From positions 64,001 through 128,000 of the forward strand of contig JAQFVV010013371.1 of NCBI GenBank assembly GCA_028023455.1: a stretch of 64,000 bases of DNA, given 5' to 3'. The stretch comes from Epiperipatus broadwayi. Its lineage: Eukaryota; Onychophora; Udeonychophora; Euonychophora; Peripatidae. Of the stretch, positions 26,001-40,402 are shown one piece after another. Numbering within the stretch: position 1 is the first letter of the stretch; every line of letters starts with the position of its first letter. Position numbers and translations under genes: made by a program. Under the pieces are notes generated by a model. It was not told the DNA's origin, made no database searches, and saw only the letters and a list, made by a program, of their open reading frames with translations.

Positions 26001-27741
26001 TGCTTAGTTTCTGGTGTTTGGTATATTAACTTTTCCATTTCCTTTGACATTGACATGGCTGCCTATTGTTGCACACATTATGTTGATTGTGATTAAAACT
26101 AAAATCACACAACAGAATTCTAATTTTATTTTCCACACTTTGTTGCCTGGTGATTGGCTTGATATTGGGTCATTACTGTGTTTACTATGTTTATGTCTTT
26201 TTCTGTGACATACATTACATTGATAATTAATTTATTGCTGGTATTTATATATTTAAATGATTTTTTTAACTGGACTTTTATTTTCATTAAATAAGAGAAA
26301 TTAGTTCATTATGACATTTGTTTAATTTAACATCTAACAAAGCAAACATTTGTCGTGTAAGAAAGGATAGTGTATATTCAACCACCTATTAGTTTGGTTA
26401 TGTTTTGAATAGTTTTAGTTTAGTGGTGTGGATAAATAAAGGCTGGTTTTGGCAGGATTGTAATCTACCCTTACAACATCTTCATTTAAAATATAATTGA
26501 CAATTCAAAAAATATTGTAATTTCAGAGGATACTTTGTTTTCATATTGTTATTACTATAAAATTTTCTAAAATCTAATCTCTTCTATAGCTTTCCTTGCC
26601 CATTCATAATTATATTTTTTATTTATCATAATTAACTAATTTTCATACAACTTATAAAACTTTTGATGATCAATTCCTTTTAATGGATCATTTTAAAAAA
26701 CTGTATTTCTTTTTATCTGAGACCCTGTTTTATCTCAGTACAAAATTTACTGTAAATTGCTTATTTTTTGGATCAGCTATTTCCTTGTCTTTCTTAATAG
26801 AGTATTACTTATCTTTTCATTGATTTCAGTTAAGTCTGATTTCAAGCATATTGATAAAAAAAATTTGTTTGTTTGTTAGAAATAATTGCTACTTTTGTTA
26901 ATCTTTTTAATAATGTAAAATACAAAAATTTCCAAATTAAATTTTATTTTGGATTTACTTTAAAAAATGTTTATAATTGCTTTATAAAAATGTTTGTATT
27001 ATTTATGGCCTGGCTAAAAAAAACATGGAGCATTCTCAGCTTGATTGAATAATAAAATAAATATGATACTCTATAAGCAATATGACAATTTACAAATAGA
27101 AATTAAATAACTGATAAGATTTAAGAATTATTAGTTCATTAATACTATAAAAGATATACTTTCATAAACACTCTTTAAAAAATACAATCATTTTCAGTTC
27201 ATGATCATTAAACCTTTTTTTTTAATTTATTATTTTTTTTTTTGAAGCTTTGAATATAACATATGGATTTTTAAGAGTTATTATTATTTTATAAAAGTTT
27301 TATAATATTATAAAAAAATATTATAAGAAATGAAATATAATAATTAACACATTTTTGTATAATAATGATATTTCAAACAGGTAAAGGTTGAATTTTAATA
27401 TCGAAGATTTTAATATATTTTGAATAATATTAATGGTTGCATTCACTGGGATATTCATCAATATTAACTCACTTAGATTTAAATAGGAATATTCATCTTG
27501 ATAAGATAAAAATGGAAGGACTTCAGATTCTAGTGTAATATTTTGTTTCTAAGTTATTGGATTTTTTTTATCAGTAAATTTTATTGTGAGCTCAAAGAAT
27601 TACATTATAGCAGTAACAGAGTTATGTTGTTAACAGACATTATTAAAAAAGGTTACATAACCCAATACCTATGGTCTGGAAGTAAAAAGGGCAATTGTTC
27701 AATCACAAATTGTCCATTACTACAAGGCTCCATGTAGCACT
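23019..27741. other. Anonymous AT-rich DNA
   Basis: Nearly 5 kb with no supported gene, RNA or element. A short GC-richer patch at 25,225-25,310 (contains GACGCCGGCC) stands out from the background but could not be assigned. Confidence 0.45.
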
Positions 27742-30420
27742 CTAGATGTATGTTGGAGCTAGTTTTTCATCTCTGTTTCTGATGGCCTGAAGATTTGTCA
27801 AAAATAATTTTTTATGGTCAAGCAAGGTGGGGCCATAAATGAGAGTGCACCTTGTTAACCAATAGGCAAACAGCAGAGAGGTTATGATTCTTATGGATGG
27901 AAAGATCTCATTAGATATGCTAGAAATCAGTCTGGTGAGGAGAGTCACTCTAATTTTGTATTGGATGTAATAAAGTCTCTGTCCCATTGAAATGAGGTTC
28001 AATGGATCATAATAGACAGTGTCATCATGCTGTTGACATAAAGGGCAGACTGAGTCATAGTGCAAGAACCCTCTATAATAGACCAGAAAATGAGGTGGGC
28101 AGAGCATTCAGATTTATTTTAATCAAAAAATGTAAAAATTTCAGCTCTAGGTGCCACCGTTTAAACTTTTTAATGATTGAATGATTGGAAAGGGTTAACT
28201 GTGGGATTGGGGGGGAGGAGGATTTCTTTATTAATTAGATGATATGCATTCCAGTTTTTAAATTTTCTGTGAGTTAACCTGATTGGGTAGAGGGATAAAT
28301 TTTGCAATATTTAGCAATAAGGATGATGAGCAACCTCTAATGAGAGGAGGAGGGGGTTAGTAGGACACAGATGTGAAGCATAATGCTTCCAGGAAACAGT
28401 GAGATAGGTTAAGGATAGTGTTATGTGTATGCTGGAAACAAAAGTCTATAACAGAGTGCAATGATAGTCCATTGAGTATTGTGTGCCTATGGAAGCCCTC
28501 CAGGCTGATGGCTACAGTCTTTCCCTTCCACATAAGTCTTGCACATTAGTGAATTTATCTTTCTGATGAATCTTTGGAAAAAGTTAACACCAGGATATTG
28601 AGCAGTGAAGCTCTTTGCATAATGAATTAATGGTTTTTTGTATCGAGAGGAGAAGGGAGTCCTGTATAGTTCTTATAGCAAGGGGTAATCTGTAGATTGG
28701 GAAACCCAGAGAGAGAGAGAGAGAGAGAGGGGATAGTATTCCCAGAGAATATCTTCCATTCTGAGGATTTATTTAAATTAAAGGTCAGTCCAGACTTGGA
28801 AGAAAGAGCACAGAGCATTTTGGAAAGCTTTGGGATTAGCTTTTGTGATGAAAGAAAAACCACCAGGCCCTCCATGTACACTATGTGGGGGATTAATCTA
28901 TTGAGGGCAGGTATGAATATCCCAGGGAGGTCTTGTTCAAGTCTAATTAATAGAGGATTAATGTAGATTATTAATAGCAGGGCATTCAGAGGAGATCCCT
29001 TTGGAATAGAATTTGTTAGGGTAAAAGATGGTGATATCCTTCCATTCAAGGAAATTCAAATGTCCCTGTTAAGGAAATTTGCTATAATATTGATTATCCC
29101 AGTTGGGATATTATATTTGGCAAGAAGTTTGATGAGGCAATGTGTTCTGACAGAATTGAAGGAATGAGCAATGTTCAGTTGGATGACTACTGATTTAGAT
29201 TTCCTCATGATTCTGGTGTAATTGACTATCATCTTGAATAATGCTATTGTCTCAATGGTTGAAGAATCCTTCTTGTCAAACTGATACTGGGATATAAATG
29301 GCAGGACATTATCCAGTATCTTATTCTTGATTATTGATTCAACCACTTTTATCATTGAGTTGGGCATAAGATTCCCAAGAAGGGGTGTTAATGTTTGCTT
29401 CTTGAGAAAAGGCACCATCCCTATAGGCTACAGGCCACCAAGGTCAAGGGATTTAGTAGATATGAGATCAGCCATTCTATGAATGATTGGAACCAAAAAA
29501 AAATTGAGGTGAAGTAGGATAAATAGTGGTATGGCATGGAGACCCAGATGTGTTTTCATCAGCATAGAGGATAGTTTAGTACTAACATCTTTTTCAGTTA
29601 TGCTGTGGTTTTTAGCTATGCATTCTTTGAGGTTAAGATGATTGGACTCATGATGATATTTGTTTAATTTGGCTTTGGAAAAATTTAAGAATTTGTATAA
29701 CCATGCTGTTACCTGCATAGTGGTTATTGTCATTTATGATGGAGGAGGAGAGAGTATTTAATTTATTCTTGTGATCCAGAGCCCACCTAATATAGCCTTT
29801 GGACCAGTTATGGGGCTGGCTTAGGAAGGTTCTCGATTTTTTTTTGTTGAGAAATGTAATCAGCAATGGCTTATTGATTCATTTTCTTTTGTTGCTTAAG
29901 CTTAAGGATTATCTCTATTGAAGCAGGGACTGCAGATATCTGTTTCAAGGTGTTTCTGATTAAATCCATCATGTAGAGAAGGGAAGTGGGACTTATTCTT
30001 GGCTGTGTAAAAAAAGGAAATAATTATACTCAAAATATTGATGAATGTGAACCATGCCTCTACAGGAGATAAGGTGAGGATGTTAATTTTTCTGAAATTT
30101 ATGTAACATTTGGATAAGATTGCTTCTGGGGCAATGGTTTTGAGTAGGATGCAGGTGGATGATTTCAAGTGCTCATACGGCTGTGGAAACTGGTCAATTG
30201 TTAAATTGATCCCTAGTGTCAGGTGGTCTGATAAAGAAACAGATTGGAGGGAGGGATCAATGATGAAATGGAAGTATGGAGAGGGCCGCATATTGCTTAG
30301 TGTAGTGGGAGAAAGCTTCAGTGGGAAAGAAGCCCTCTGCACACATAAGTGGGGTGTTTTGGATTTTTTTTTAAATATGAATACAATAAGAATAGTTTCC
30401 CAATAACTACAGTAAACACT
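27742..30420 (-). mobile_element. Decayed non-LTR retrotransposon (LINE), 5'-truncated
   Basis: Read on the minus strand, the pieces fall in the order expected of a LINE: remnant of an apurinic endonuclease with the motif LSDHLTLGIN (about 30,200-30,240), a linker, an RT domain spread over 28,627-29,418, and a C-terminal piece with CPLCQQHDDT (27,742-28,107), resembling the Cys/His motif of many LINEs. RT landmarks include SKSVVIQLNIAHSFNSV, which corresponds to the first catalytic Asp block but has Asn in place of Asp, and PKGSPLNALLLIIYINPLL. Frames are interrupted many times. The clade is not resolved; an I-, Tx1- or Tad-like origin is possible. Confidence 0.8.
28627..29418 (-). pseudogene. 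Reverse transcriptase domain remnant of the LINE
   Basis: Two minus-strand open frames (29,056-29,418 and 28,627-29,049) together cover most of an RT domain. The fingers/palm block reads PFISQYQF and SVVIQLNIAHSFNSV. The next block has PKGSPLNALLLIIYINPLL (family norm QGSPLSPxLFNIYIxxLL). The catalytic loop is IVYMEGLVVF where YADD or similar is expected, so both loop aspartates are gone. The next block, FNLNKSSEWKIF, fits the usual N-x-K-S region. A (GA)n stretch at 28,711-28,730 encodes an artefactual Leu-Ser run. The copy is dead. Confidence 0.8.
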
Positions 30421-33400
30421 GTGTAAGTTATATATCACAACAAACATTTTTTTCAAGAGTTTCTTGAAATATGTTACTAAAGTCATGAAAGAATGATTAC
30501 TACAGTCTCAGTTATGGTTTTACAGAGTCTAGTATTTTTATTATTAAAGAAATGCAAAAACAAAAGTATTATGCAGAAAATATAATTTAAGCATTGCTTT
30601 TATTAGTTGCTCAAATAATTAGACTCATTTAAATCATAACATTTCTAGTTGTAGTAAAAAATAGTTATTTGTTCATGAAAGTTTGCTCTTTTTATATCAT
30701 TTCTATATGTTGTTATAAAAAGAAGCATACTACTTGATGGAAAATATAAGAAGTTGAAATAAAAAACTAATTAATGTAAATAGTAATGACAACTTTTCCA
30801 ATTTGTTTTTCATTTCTATGATAAAGGCATTTGGAACAGCTTTTATTAAGGCAACTTCATAAAATTGCTTCAAATTGTGATAATGGTTTGGTAGGAAAGT
30901 CTTTTGATTTGAACTGATTAAAACAAAAATAAAAATTTGTATCTTTTTGAATTCTTGATTTGTTGTATGCTGATGGCTGTGCTATTTTTTAACTCATGTA
31001 ACAATCTACAGAAATTTATGTTCATTTTCAATGCACTATATAAATAATTTGCTTTAGCAATTAATGTTAATAATTTTTATTGTGTATAAATATTAGTTTG
31101 TGAATATGAATCAATTTAAATGTCATACTAGTTTTGTTAATAGATGCACAAATCTGGATATTAAATTGCAACAGAGTTCAGAGTATTTCATTATAATATT
31201 GTTAGTTGTAAATAAAGCTTTTAATCTGCTAAGTTTATTATACAAAAATGAAGGTAAATATTCTTTAAACAGCAAGTTGCAAGATGAAAGTTTCTTTAAA
31301 CTACCCCCCCCCCACTTAGAAACCAATGAAAAGATGGCATTATAAAGTTGCCATTTGTTTATAGTAAAGATTTGAACAGTTTTCACCTTGGTTTATTATG
31401 TAGTTAAGAATAGCTAAACATTCATTTACTGATTAAAATTGAATAATTAGATTTGCTGATTCTGAATCAACTAAATGAAATAATTTTTTTATTCCTGAAC
31501 AGAACTTGAAAAAAAATTCAAATTTGCTCAGTCTAATTTCAAACCTAGATTATAGACATGGTGTTATCACTATATCACAAAACCCTTCATTCTTATATTT
31601 TAGTTGGCTATTTTAAGACAAAGAATAATAGGTTCAAAATAATTTTGATTTCTGATTCATTTTATTAGATTCAAATATAGTAATACATTCAAACATTTTA
31701 AGACAAATCAATAATTTTTGTTATCTTTACAGAATTTTATTTGATAATTAATTTATTGTTGAAAAACAGTTTTATTGATTTATTAAGTTAATTTGAATAA
31801 CTAAAAAAACAAATATTTATCTTATATTTTTCTATTGATTTGTTTATTTTAATTTTTGATATTAAAAAAAGCCAAAACAATTTTAACTTTTTGACATTTA
31901 TAATTTCAAAGAAATTATTGTTTATAAAATATTTACAAGTGAAATACTTTTTATATAAATTTTCTATATTAATGTATTTTTATTTTCTTTTTATTCGTAA
32001 CTTCAATATTTATTTTAATCATTTTAACAAAAACAAAATCTAAAAATTATTTTAAATAAAACACAAAAATCAAATATTATTATTTTTAAATTTTAATAAT
32101 TAATAAAATACTTTATATTTTCAAAAGCCATTAGAAACCTAAAATATTCACACTGCCTGTTGTTTATTTAAGTCCATTAACATTGAAATTTTTATTGTTC
32201 TTGATCTTTTTATGTTATTAAATCTTAAAGTTTGCTTTTCAATAACAAAATTAGGATATTGTGGTTTCTTTTTTATTGTTTAGGAACAATAATTCATCCC
32301 ACAACTCTACTCTATAGTAATCTAGTTTTTCTTGAGTTATTAATGGACACTGAGTGATCATGCCAATCAAATTCCTAGTACAGTTTGCATTTATATATAT
32401 TAATCTGAAAGTTGGGTTAAAATTACCATTTCACTGATTGCTCATTCTTACAATAGAAGACTCGAGAGTAAAGTGACAGAGTGAATTTTGCTGCAAATGC
32501 AAATATTCCAATTAAGCTAAAAAAATATTTTTCCAGTATATCTAACTTTCAGAACATAATTTGAAGCATGATGTTTTTTAAAGTGTTTGATATAAAACTT
32601 CCATTTATTCTAGCTGCTATTATTTAGATTCAAACAGAGATTTGATAAAATGTTGATTCAGTAATGCAAACAGATCTAGCTTTTTTGGGATGCATCATCA
32701 TTCTTATGCAAACTCATATCTTTTTTATATTTATTATAAGACAAAATTGTTTTAATCATTGAAACTTACTGGGAATCGTGAACTCTGGCATTCTGGGTAA
32801 AATGTTAAGTACAATTTTTGTGCAGGACTTACTAATTTCTTGATAAAATATTTCATGATTCTTCAGTTTACTCTTTACTGTCCTATTGAAGAGAATAGCA
32901 TTGAATAAATATTTCTTAAGCATTATCATGCAGTATCTATTAGCATTAAAAATTCAGTAGGTGGCATGAAGATGTGAAGAAAAAACAAATCTCTGATCTG
33001 AACAATTTTTTGTGTTGCAACACTATATTCTGCATATGAAATACTGTACTGTTATATACCAAAGGCTGCAAAATGCTTTAATGTGAAAAGATCAGAAGCA
33101 TAATTTTGCTATCTAGTTAAACTAATGAATGCATAAAAGCTCAAGGAAAATTCAAACAACATTTATGTCTCTCAATATTTAGCATTTATAATTTATGATT
33201 ATGTGCACCTACCAAATTTTGGCAGTATAATAAAAGTCAAAATTTTATACTTTTTTATAATATATATATATATATATTGTTGAATACTCTGGATAAAGAA
33301 TAGATTAATTATTTATAACAATTACCACATTAAAAAAAATTGGTTTTCAAGCATTACATACATTTATTAATATACTTATTCAGCTTTATAAATTTATCAT

Positions 33401-34555
33401 TTGAATTTTTGGTTGCAAAGTTTAAAAAATGAGAAAAACATTGCTCTGCTTTGTGAACTAAAAATATCAAGTGATTTTAACTGATTTATATAAAAAATGC
33501 CTTATTGACTATTTTATGCATCTGTTGTAAATCCAATTTTCACACTAGCTTAATAATGCATCATGAAAAAAATAATATATTAAATGTTTTTTTTTTTTTA
33601 AAAAATAGCATACCATTAAAAACAGTAAAGCTACGAAAATGTAATAATTACTATGAAATATTAAAAATAAAAAATTTAAACATTTTAAAATTTATTAATT
33701 TTAAATGTATTTATGAATTACACATTTAGGTATGTGACTTGTAAAGTTTACACATTTTTAATATTCTAAACATATTTTATACAAAGTAAAAACAGGTATA
33801 ATTGTACTTATTCATTATTATTTATATGATGGGGCAGGGGAATTCTGATAATGTAATTCCTATATCATTCCATAGAATTTCACACCATGCTGTTTTTACA
33901 CATTTTTATAGGGGTTTCCTTTCATAAAAAAATAAATATTAATTATTAACAACATGTTTTGGTATATTTATTTTAATAATGATATTTATAAAAGTGAAAA
34001 AACAAAATATGATTCTTAACTGTATTAGGCTGAATTGTACTTGTAGGAACAAATATATATATTGTAATGATGCAAAAATAAGGGGTGACATAAGGAAATA
34101 ATAAACCCTCGTCTTCATTGAATACATAAAATGAATATTACAATTATCTCAATTAACATTTTCAATGAGTAGTCATCAACAAATATATAATGATCATGAG
34201 AGAATTAGCATGGATTAAAATAAATAATGCAATAGTTATGTTGCATCACCAGCATAATAATCAACAGTCATCTCTTGAAACTAAATCTAAAATCAATTCA
34301 ATATTAAGATGTAAGCTAATTATCTAGCCAATGACAAACTTGAAGTATAATATAAACACAACAATCTGCATGCACATACTTAAGAGTTAAACTATTTATC
34401 ATAATAAACAAATTCTGGGATCCTGATATATGCTGATTATCATCAATATACAGTATCATAAGTATACAGGCCAACTGTAGACTAATTTTTAGCCTGTATA
34501 AATAAAGTTCAGTGAATGGACTTTAAATGTGATCATGTCCAAACACATATTCCCA
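30421..34555. other. Anonymous, very AT-rich DNA
   Basis: No supported gene or element in about 4 kb. A C9 run lies near 31,304-31,313 and a TA run near 33,261-33,278. Confidence 0.45.
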
Positions 34556-36341
<1,786 letters not shown>

Positions 36342-37437
36342 CATAAAAATTATTTGTTATTTTTCTAAAACTAATTCAGAATCAAAACTTCCTAGGGATT
36401 GTGACTATAAACAAGAGAAAATAAAAATGCATAAGCTTAGTTTACCTTAATTAAAATAGTCTTACTGGGATTAATTGCAAATTCTTTAAAACATCAAGAT
36501 ATCATGAAAACAAATCACAGACATTGGCAATTCATAGAATAGATATCTGGAAAAATGAAAATATTAACACATAAAATAATAATTTTAAAAATTAATTTTT
36601 AACAATTATTTATTAAAATTAACTGATGAATAATAAATAATAAAATTTGAAAAATATACTAATATGACAATTTCAAATCTAACCTAGTTCTATAAAAATA
36701 TAATTTTATATAGAAATTAAGATTAACTTGTTGATTATTATTAGTAAATTAATTAACATTTACTTTCTGGTTTATTCATCCTTCTTAATAATAATTAAAT
36801 GTGAAAGAAACATTTCACAGATAATATTCTTTTCATTTTCTTAGAAAAATAGAAGTTTTCCATAATTTTTATCTTTCAAGAGGAAATACAATTAAAAAAA
36901 CATGTTTCAAGGAAAAAATTCTAAATTCAAATTATTCATTATTATTTATTATTACTTTTAATAAAAAAAAAAACTATCTTAATAACCTGGATTTCATTAT
37001 TTTTATTACTTTTTAGGTATAATTTTATTTCTTTTCAGATTACATTTTTGTGATAATTTTCAATTTCTTTCCTGTTAAATTTTTTTCCTAAAACATCAAG
37101 TGTTATGTTTAAATAATTGTTTTTAAAAAATTTCCCTCATTAATTGTTTCCTCTGGTAACTTTATATATTTCCATTATGATGATAACTTCCAAATTATAT
37201 AAATTCCAGAGTAGCTTAACATAGTTAAATCTGTCTATTTTACAATATAATATTCAGGTTAGATTAATACAGACTAAGACAGTCATGCTTTTAGCTGAAA
37301 CACAAGGTTTGTTTGAAGATTTTTCCAAAGGTATTCACAGTCTACAACTAAATTGTTAGTGAATAGGCTACATTAGCATATGATTACATTTAAATCCATT
37401 CAAAAAATCTTTTTTTTTTTCAAACTAATAGTAGGGT
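36342..37437. other. Anonymous AT-rich DNA
   Basis: No gene or recognised repeat. Confidence 0.45.
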
Positions 37438-37848
37438 TGTATTTTTATATTGGACTATTTCCATCATCTAATATGTGTGTTGAATGTATTTAGAAAAGTT
37501 TAATTTTAGTTAAATATTCCAAATGCATTCAACTGTTAGTAATATCACAGCAAACAGGTTGGTATATGCACCAACTGTTAGTAATATCACAGCAAACAAA
37601 TGTTAGTAATATCACAGCAAACAGGTTAGTATATGCACTAACTGTTAGCAATATCACAGCAAACAGGTTAGTATATACAAAAAGAACCATCAAGAGAAAG
37701 GACAATTATTGATACTGTAGTGTATCCATACATTCCAAAAATAGCAGACAAATTAAGGAAAATCTGCAATCAGTATAACATCAGAACAGCTCTCCAGAGC
37801 CATACCACACTATGAGGAATTCTAACATCTACAAAGCCTAAACTTGAA

Positions 37849-38217
37849 ATGCTGCAAAGAAAAAACTGCATCTATGAAATACCATGTGAATGTGGAAGAA
37901 CATATATTGATGAAACCAGCCGTCCCATTCAAAAGCACTTGCAAGAACATAAACTGATGATTAGAAGAGAGAAAACAGATGTATCTAAGGTAGCAGACCA
38001 TGTATGGACCAATGAACATACGTTCGATTGGGAAAATACAAAAATATTGGACAAAGAAGAAAAGGTACAAAGAAGAAAATTTAAAGAAGCTGCTCACATG
38101 ACAATGGCAACAAATCTCATAAGCCAACCTAGTGTGACTATGCATAATGTATGGAAACCACTAATCAACTTTGCTCTGAGGAAAAAGTGGAGAAATCAGG
38201 AGAAACCTCATAGATAA
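37849..38217 (+). pseudogene. GIY-YIG endonuclease domain of a PLE
   Basis: An open frame of 122 codons holds a GIY-YIG nuclease of the Penelope type, which nicks target DNA for reverse transcription. Landmarks: CIYEIPCECGRTYIDET at residues about 6-22, in the place of the usual (V/I)YxIPCxCGxxYIGET, then RPIQKHLQEH with the helix His, and a C-terminal HNVWKPLINFAL. The YIG Gly is replaced by Asp (YID), and the helix that normally has Arg has His, so catalysis is doubtful. Upstream, VYPYIPKIADKLRKI and IRTALQSHTTL are the usual PLE linker, ended by a stop before this frame. The ATG is not a true start; the domain belongs to a longer polyprotein. Confidence 0.85.
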
Positions 38218-38248
38218 GTATATGAAATTACTACATACTGTTGCCTTT

Positions 38249-38331
38249 AGCAGGATGGCTCAGTTGGTTAGAGTGTTACCTTAAAGTTCAATTATCAAGA
38301 ATCTAAGGACCCAGGTTCAAATCCCATGCTA
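38249..38331 (+). repeat. tRNA-like sequence inside the PLE 3' region
   Basis: TGGCTCAGTTGG (38,257-38,268) fits a pol III A box, and GGTTCAAATCC (38,313-38,323) fits a B box. The bases TAGCAGG at the start and CATGCTA at the end can pair at most positions as an acceptor stem. The spacing leaves a long extra arm or a degraded anticodon arm. It lies between the GIY-YIG frame and the hammerhead-like motif. I do not call it a functional tRNA because the anticodon stem does not fold cleanly. Confidence 0.55.
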
Positions 38332-38359
38332 GTACTGTCACTGGTCAGGCCAGCAATAC

Positions 38360-38396
38360 CTGAAGAAGAGGGGAGAAAAATACCTCTCGAAACATT
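38360..38396 (+). ncRNA. Hammerhead-ribozyme-like motif
   Basis: CTGAAGA (a valid CUGANGA box) is followed by one extra A, a 6-bp stem GAGGGG/CCTCTC with a G-U pair, a 9-nt loop and GAAAC. PLEs are reported to carry hammerhead ribozymes at their terminal repeats, and this one lies at the base of the right inverted arm. The unpaired extra base before stem II departs from the minimal catalytic consensus, so activity is uncertain. Confidence 0.5.
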
Positions 38397-38598
38397 GTGT
38401 ATATACTAACCTGTTTGCTGTGATATTACTAACATTTGTTTGCTGTGATATTACTAACAGTTGGTACATATACTAACATGTTTGCTGTGATATTACTAAC
38501 AGTTGAATGCATTTGGAATATTTAGCTAAAAGTAAACTTTTCTAAACACATTCAACACACATATTAGATGATGGAAATAGTCAAATATAAAAATACAG

Positions 38599-39763
38599 CT
38601 AGAACACCATCATCACAAACCTTCAGAAAAACACTAATAGTAAGGTTATTCTTATTTCAGACTACAAGATTAATTTCTGTTTTCTTATTACAGCTGAACT
38701 ACTAGTACTAATTTTTTCAACAGTTGGATCAAAATGGCTGTTACAGACTAGATTCTGAACTCTACTGCTTTAATCTGCCCTCTATTTTATGTTTTGGAAT
38801 AATTTAGTTATCCATTCTCATACAATATCTTAGGAATGACAGCATTAAACCCTGACTAATATGTTCTCAATTTCTTTACAAAAAGTTATTTTTTTTTAAT
38901 TAAAAATTATAATCCTACACTAATTATTGAAAATTTTCTTTATAGATATTTTTTTTTATTACCAAAATAGTATAATCCTTTAATTATGCTTTGATTTGGA
39001 AAATATACACTATCATTTTTGAAAGATAAAGAGAAAAGAAAAAACAGCATTCTTTAATAAAAATGCTAAAACTTTACTTTTTTTTTTTTTTTACTTTTAA
39101 AAATTAGTTTAAATTTTAACTATTTATTTTATTATTTTTTCCAAAAGTTAAAAACTAAAAAATAAGTAAAATTAGTAAAGACAAAAAGAGGGGGAAAAGT
39201 TACTAATATTTATTTTACTCTTTGACTTATGTTTTTCTCACTCTTTTACAACTCCCCCTAAAAAATTATAAATATTCACATTCTTATTTAAAATGTTTTC
39301 ATTTTATCAAATTATCATTTAATAAATTTAACTCTTTTAATATGTCAATAATCAACATTCTGAAAAAAACACAAGAAGGAATAATTATTCTCAATAAATA
39401 CTTGCAAATATTGCCTTATATACATATGTATGTTTGGCCAACTTTTTTTATAAACTACTATTTCAAAATATAACTAATAATTGTCGACATAAAGTTAATT
39501 GTTTTATATAATTAAAGTATTTTTGAATCAGGAATAATACATTATGATATAATATATTAATTATAATAATTAAGATTGTATGTAATTAAATTCATCTCTA
39601 GCAGTTTCTTTTACAAGCCTTGTACATTGAAAGACTGCATTTTTTTCTTTCTAATTATAAAAAAAGACTTTTTAAAATATAACTTTACAAAAATTGTTAC
39701 TAAAAAAACTTAAAGTTATACTGTTATATTCTATACTATTAAACACTATTGAAAATTATCATC
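38599..39763. other. Anonymous AT-rich DNA
   Basis: No gene or recognised repeat. Confidence 0.45.
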
Positions 39764-39776
39764 AAGATAGTATAAC

Positions 39777-39813
<37 letters not shown>

Positions 39814-39830
39814 TGTTATACTATCTTTAT
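39764..39830. repeat. Palindromic TA hairpin
   Basis: AGATAGTATAACATAT and its reverse complement flank an interrupted (TA)n core, giving a nearly perfect palindrome of more than 60 bp. Confidence 0.9.
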
Positions 39831-39848
39831 ATATCTAGAAGTAACAAT

Positions 39849-39872
39849 ATATATATATATATATATATATAT
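39849..39872. repeat. (TA)n microsatellite
   Basis: About 12 TA units, close to the palindrome at 39,764-39,830. Confidence 0.9.
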
Positions 39873-39961
39873 GCATAATTCTTACTGTTTTTATACTTCT
39901 ATAAACATTACTAATTATAAAATTGATGATTCCATGCTGATGAAATGCTGTGTAAAAAATA

Positions 39962-40084
39962 ATTATTAAACTAACATTCAATATATATATATATATATAT
40001 ATTGATTGATTTAGTAGGCATATAGATTATTAAACTAACATTCAATATATATATATATATATATATTGATTGATTTAGTAGGCA
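39962..40084. repeat. 64-bp tandem duplication centred on a TA tract
   Basis: ATTATTAAACTAACATTCA, a (TA)n core and TTGATTGATTTAGTAGGCA occur twice, starting at 39,962 and 40,026. The two units are essentially identical, so the duplication is recent. Within each unit TCAATA/TATTGA form a hairpin closing the TA core. Confidence 0.95.
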
Positions 40085-40288
40085 CTTTGCTAGCTGGACT
40101 CAATCAAGACAATCCTTTGTATAAAAATGTAGTGAACAATGAAGGATAGCCATTCTTGTTGCACTAATAAATTTTAGGACATTGCAAATATTTTGCACTG
40201 TAAGTATATAACTATATATAAAGAGGAACTCATCTTTGTCCATCACATTTGGTGTCAATCAATTTCATCAATATAATATGTATTTTAA

Positions 40289-40290
<2 letters not shown>
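40085..40290. other. Short anonymous spacer
   Basis: No gene seen. Confidence 0.4.
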
Positions 40291-40351
<61 letters not shown>

Positions 40352-40358
40352 TTGTGTG
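40291..40358. repeat. Compound (TA)n(TG)n microsatellite
   Basis: About 19 TA units are followed by about 11 TG units, with one TTTG interruption near the end. Confidence 0.95.
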
Positions 40359-40402
40359 TAAAATACAACACGTTATAAAAAATATTAGATATATAAGAAA
40401 AA

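Larger units (their letters stand above)
37438..38598 (+). mobile_element. Penelope-like element fragment inside inverted repeats
   Basis: Left arm 37,438-37,680 and right arm 38,398-38,598 are inverted copies: CTATTTCCATCATCTAATAT, GTGTGTTGAATG and AAATGCATTCAACTGTTAG on the left reappear reversed on the right. Each arm contains several copies of a short tandem unit, GTTAGTAATATCACAGCAAA, four on the left and three on the right. Between the arms lie the C-terminal end of a PLE protein (from about 37,700) with a GIY-YIG domain, a tRNA-like sequence and a hammerhead-like motif. PLEs are known to carry terminal repeats that are often partly inverted. The RT domain is missing, so this copy is 5'-truncated. 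Confidence 0.8.

Noticed and set aside
27543-27737. 64-codon plus-strand frame beside the LINE
   Set aside because: Lies at the 3' edge of a minus-strand LINE, with no homology or signals.
37438-38598. Short repeated units of the CRISPR type (GTTAGTAATATCACAGCAAA)
   Set aside because: Units are tandem with irregular or no spacers, mirrored on both sides of a PLE, in a eukaryotic setting; not a CRISPR array.
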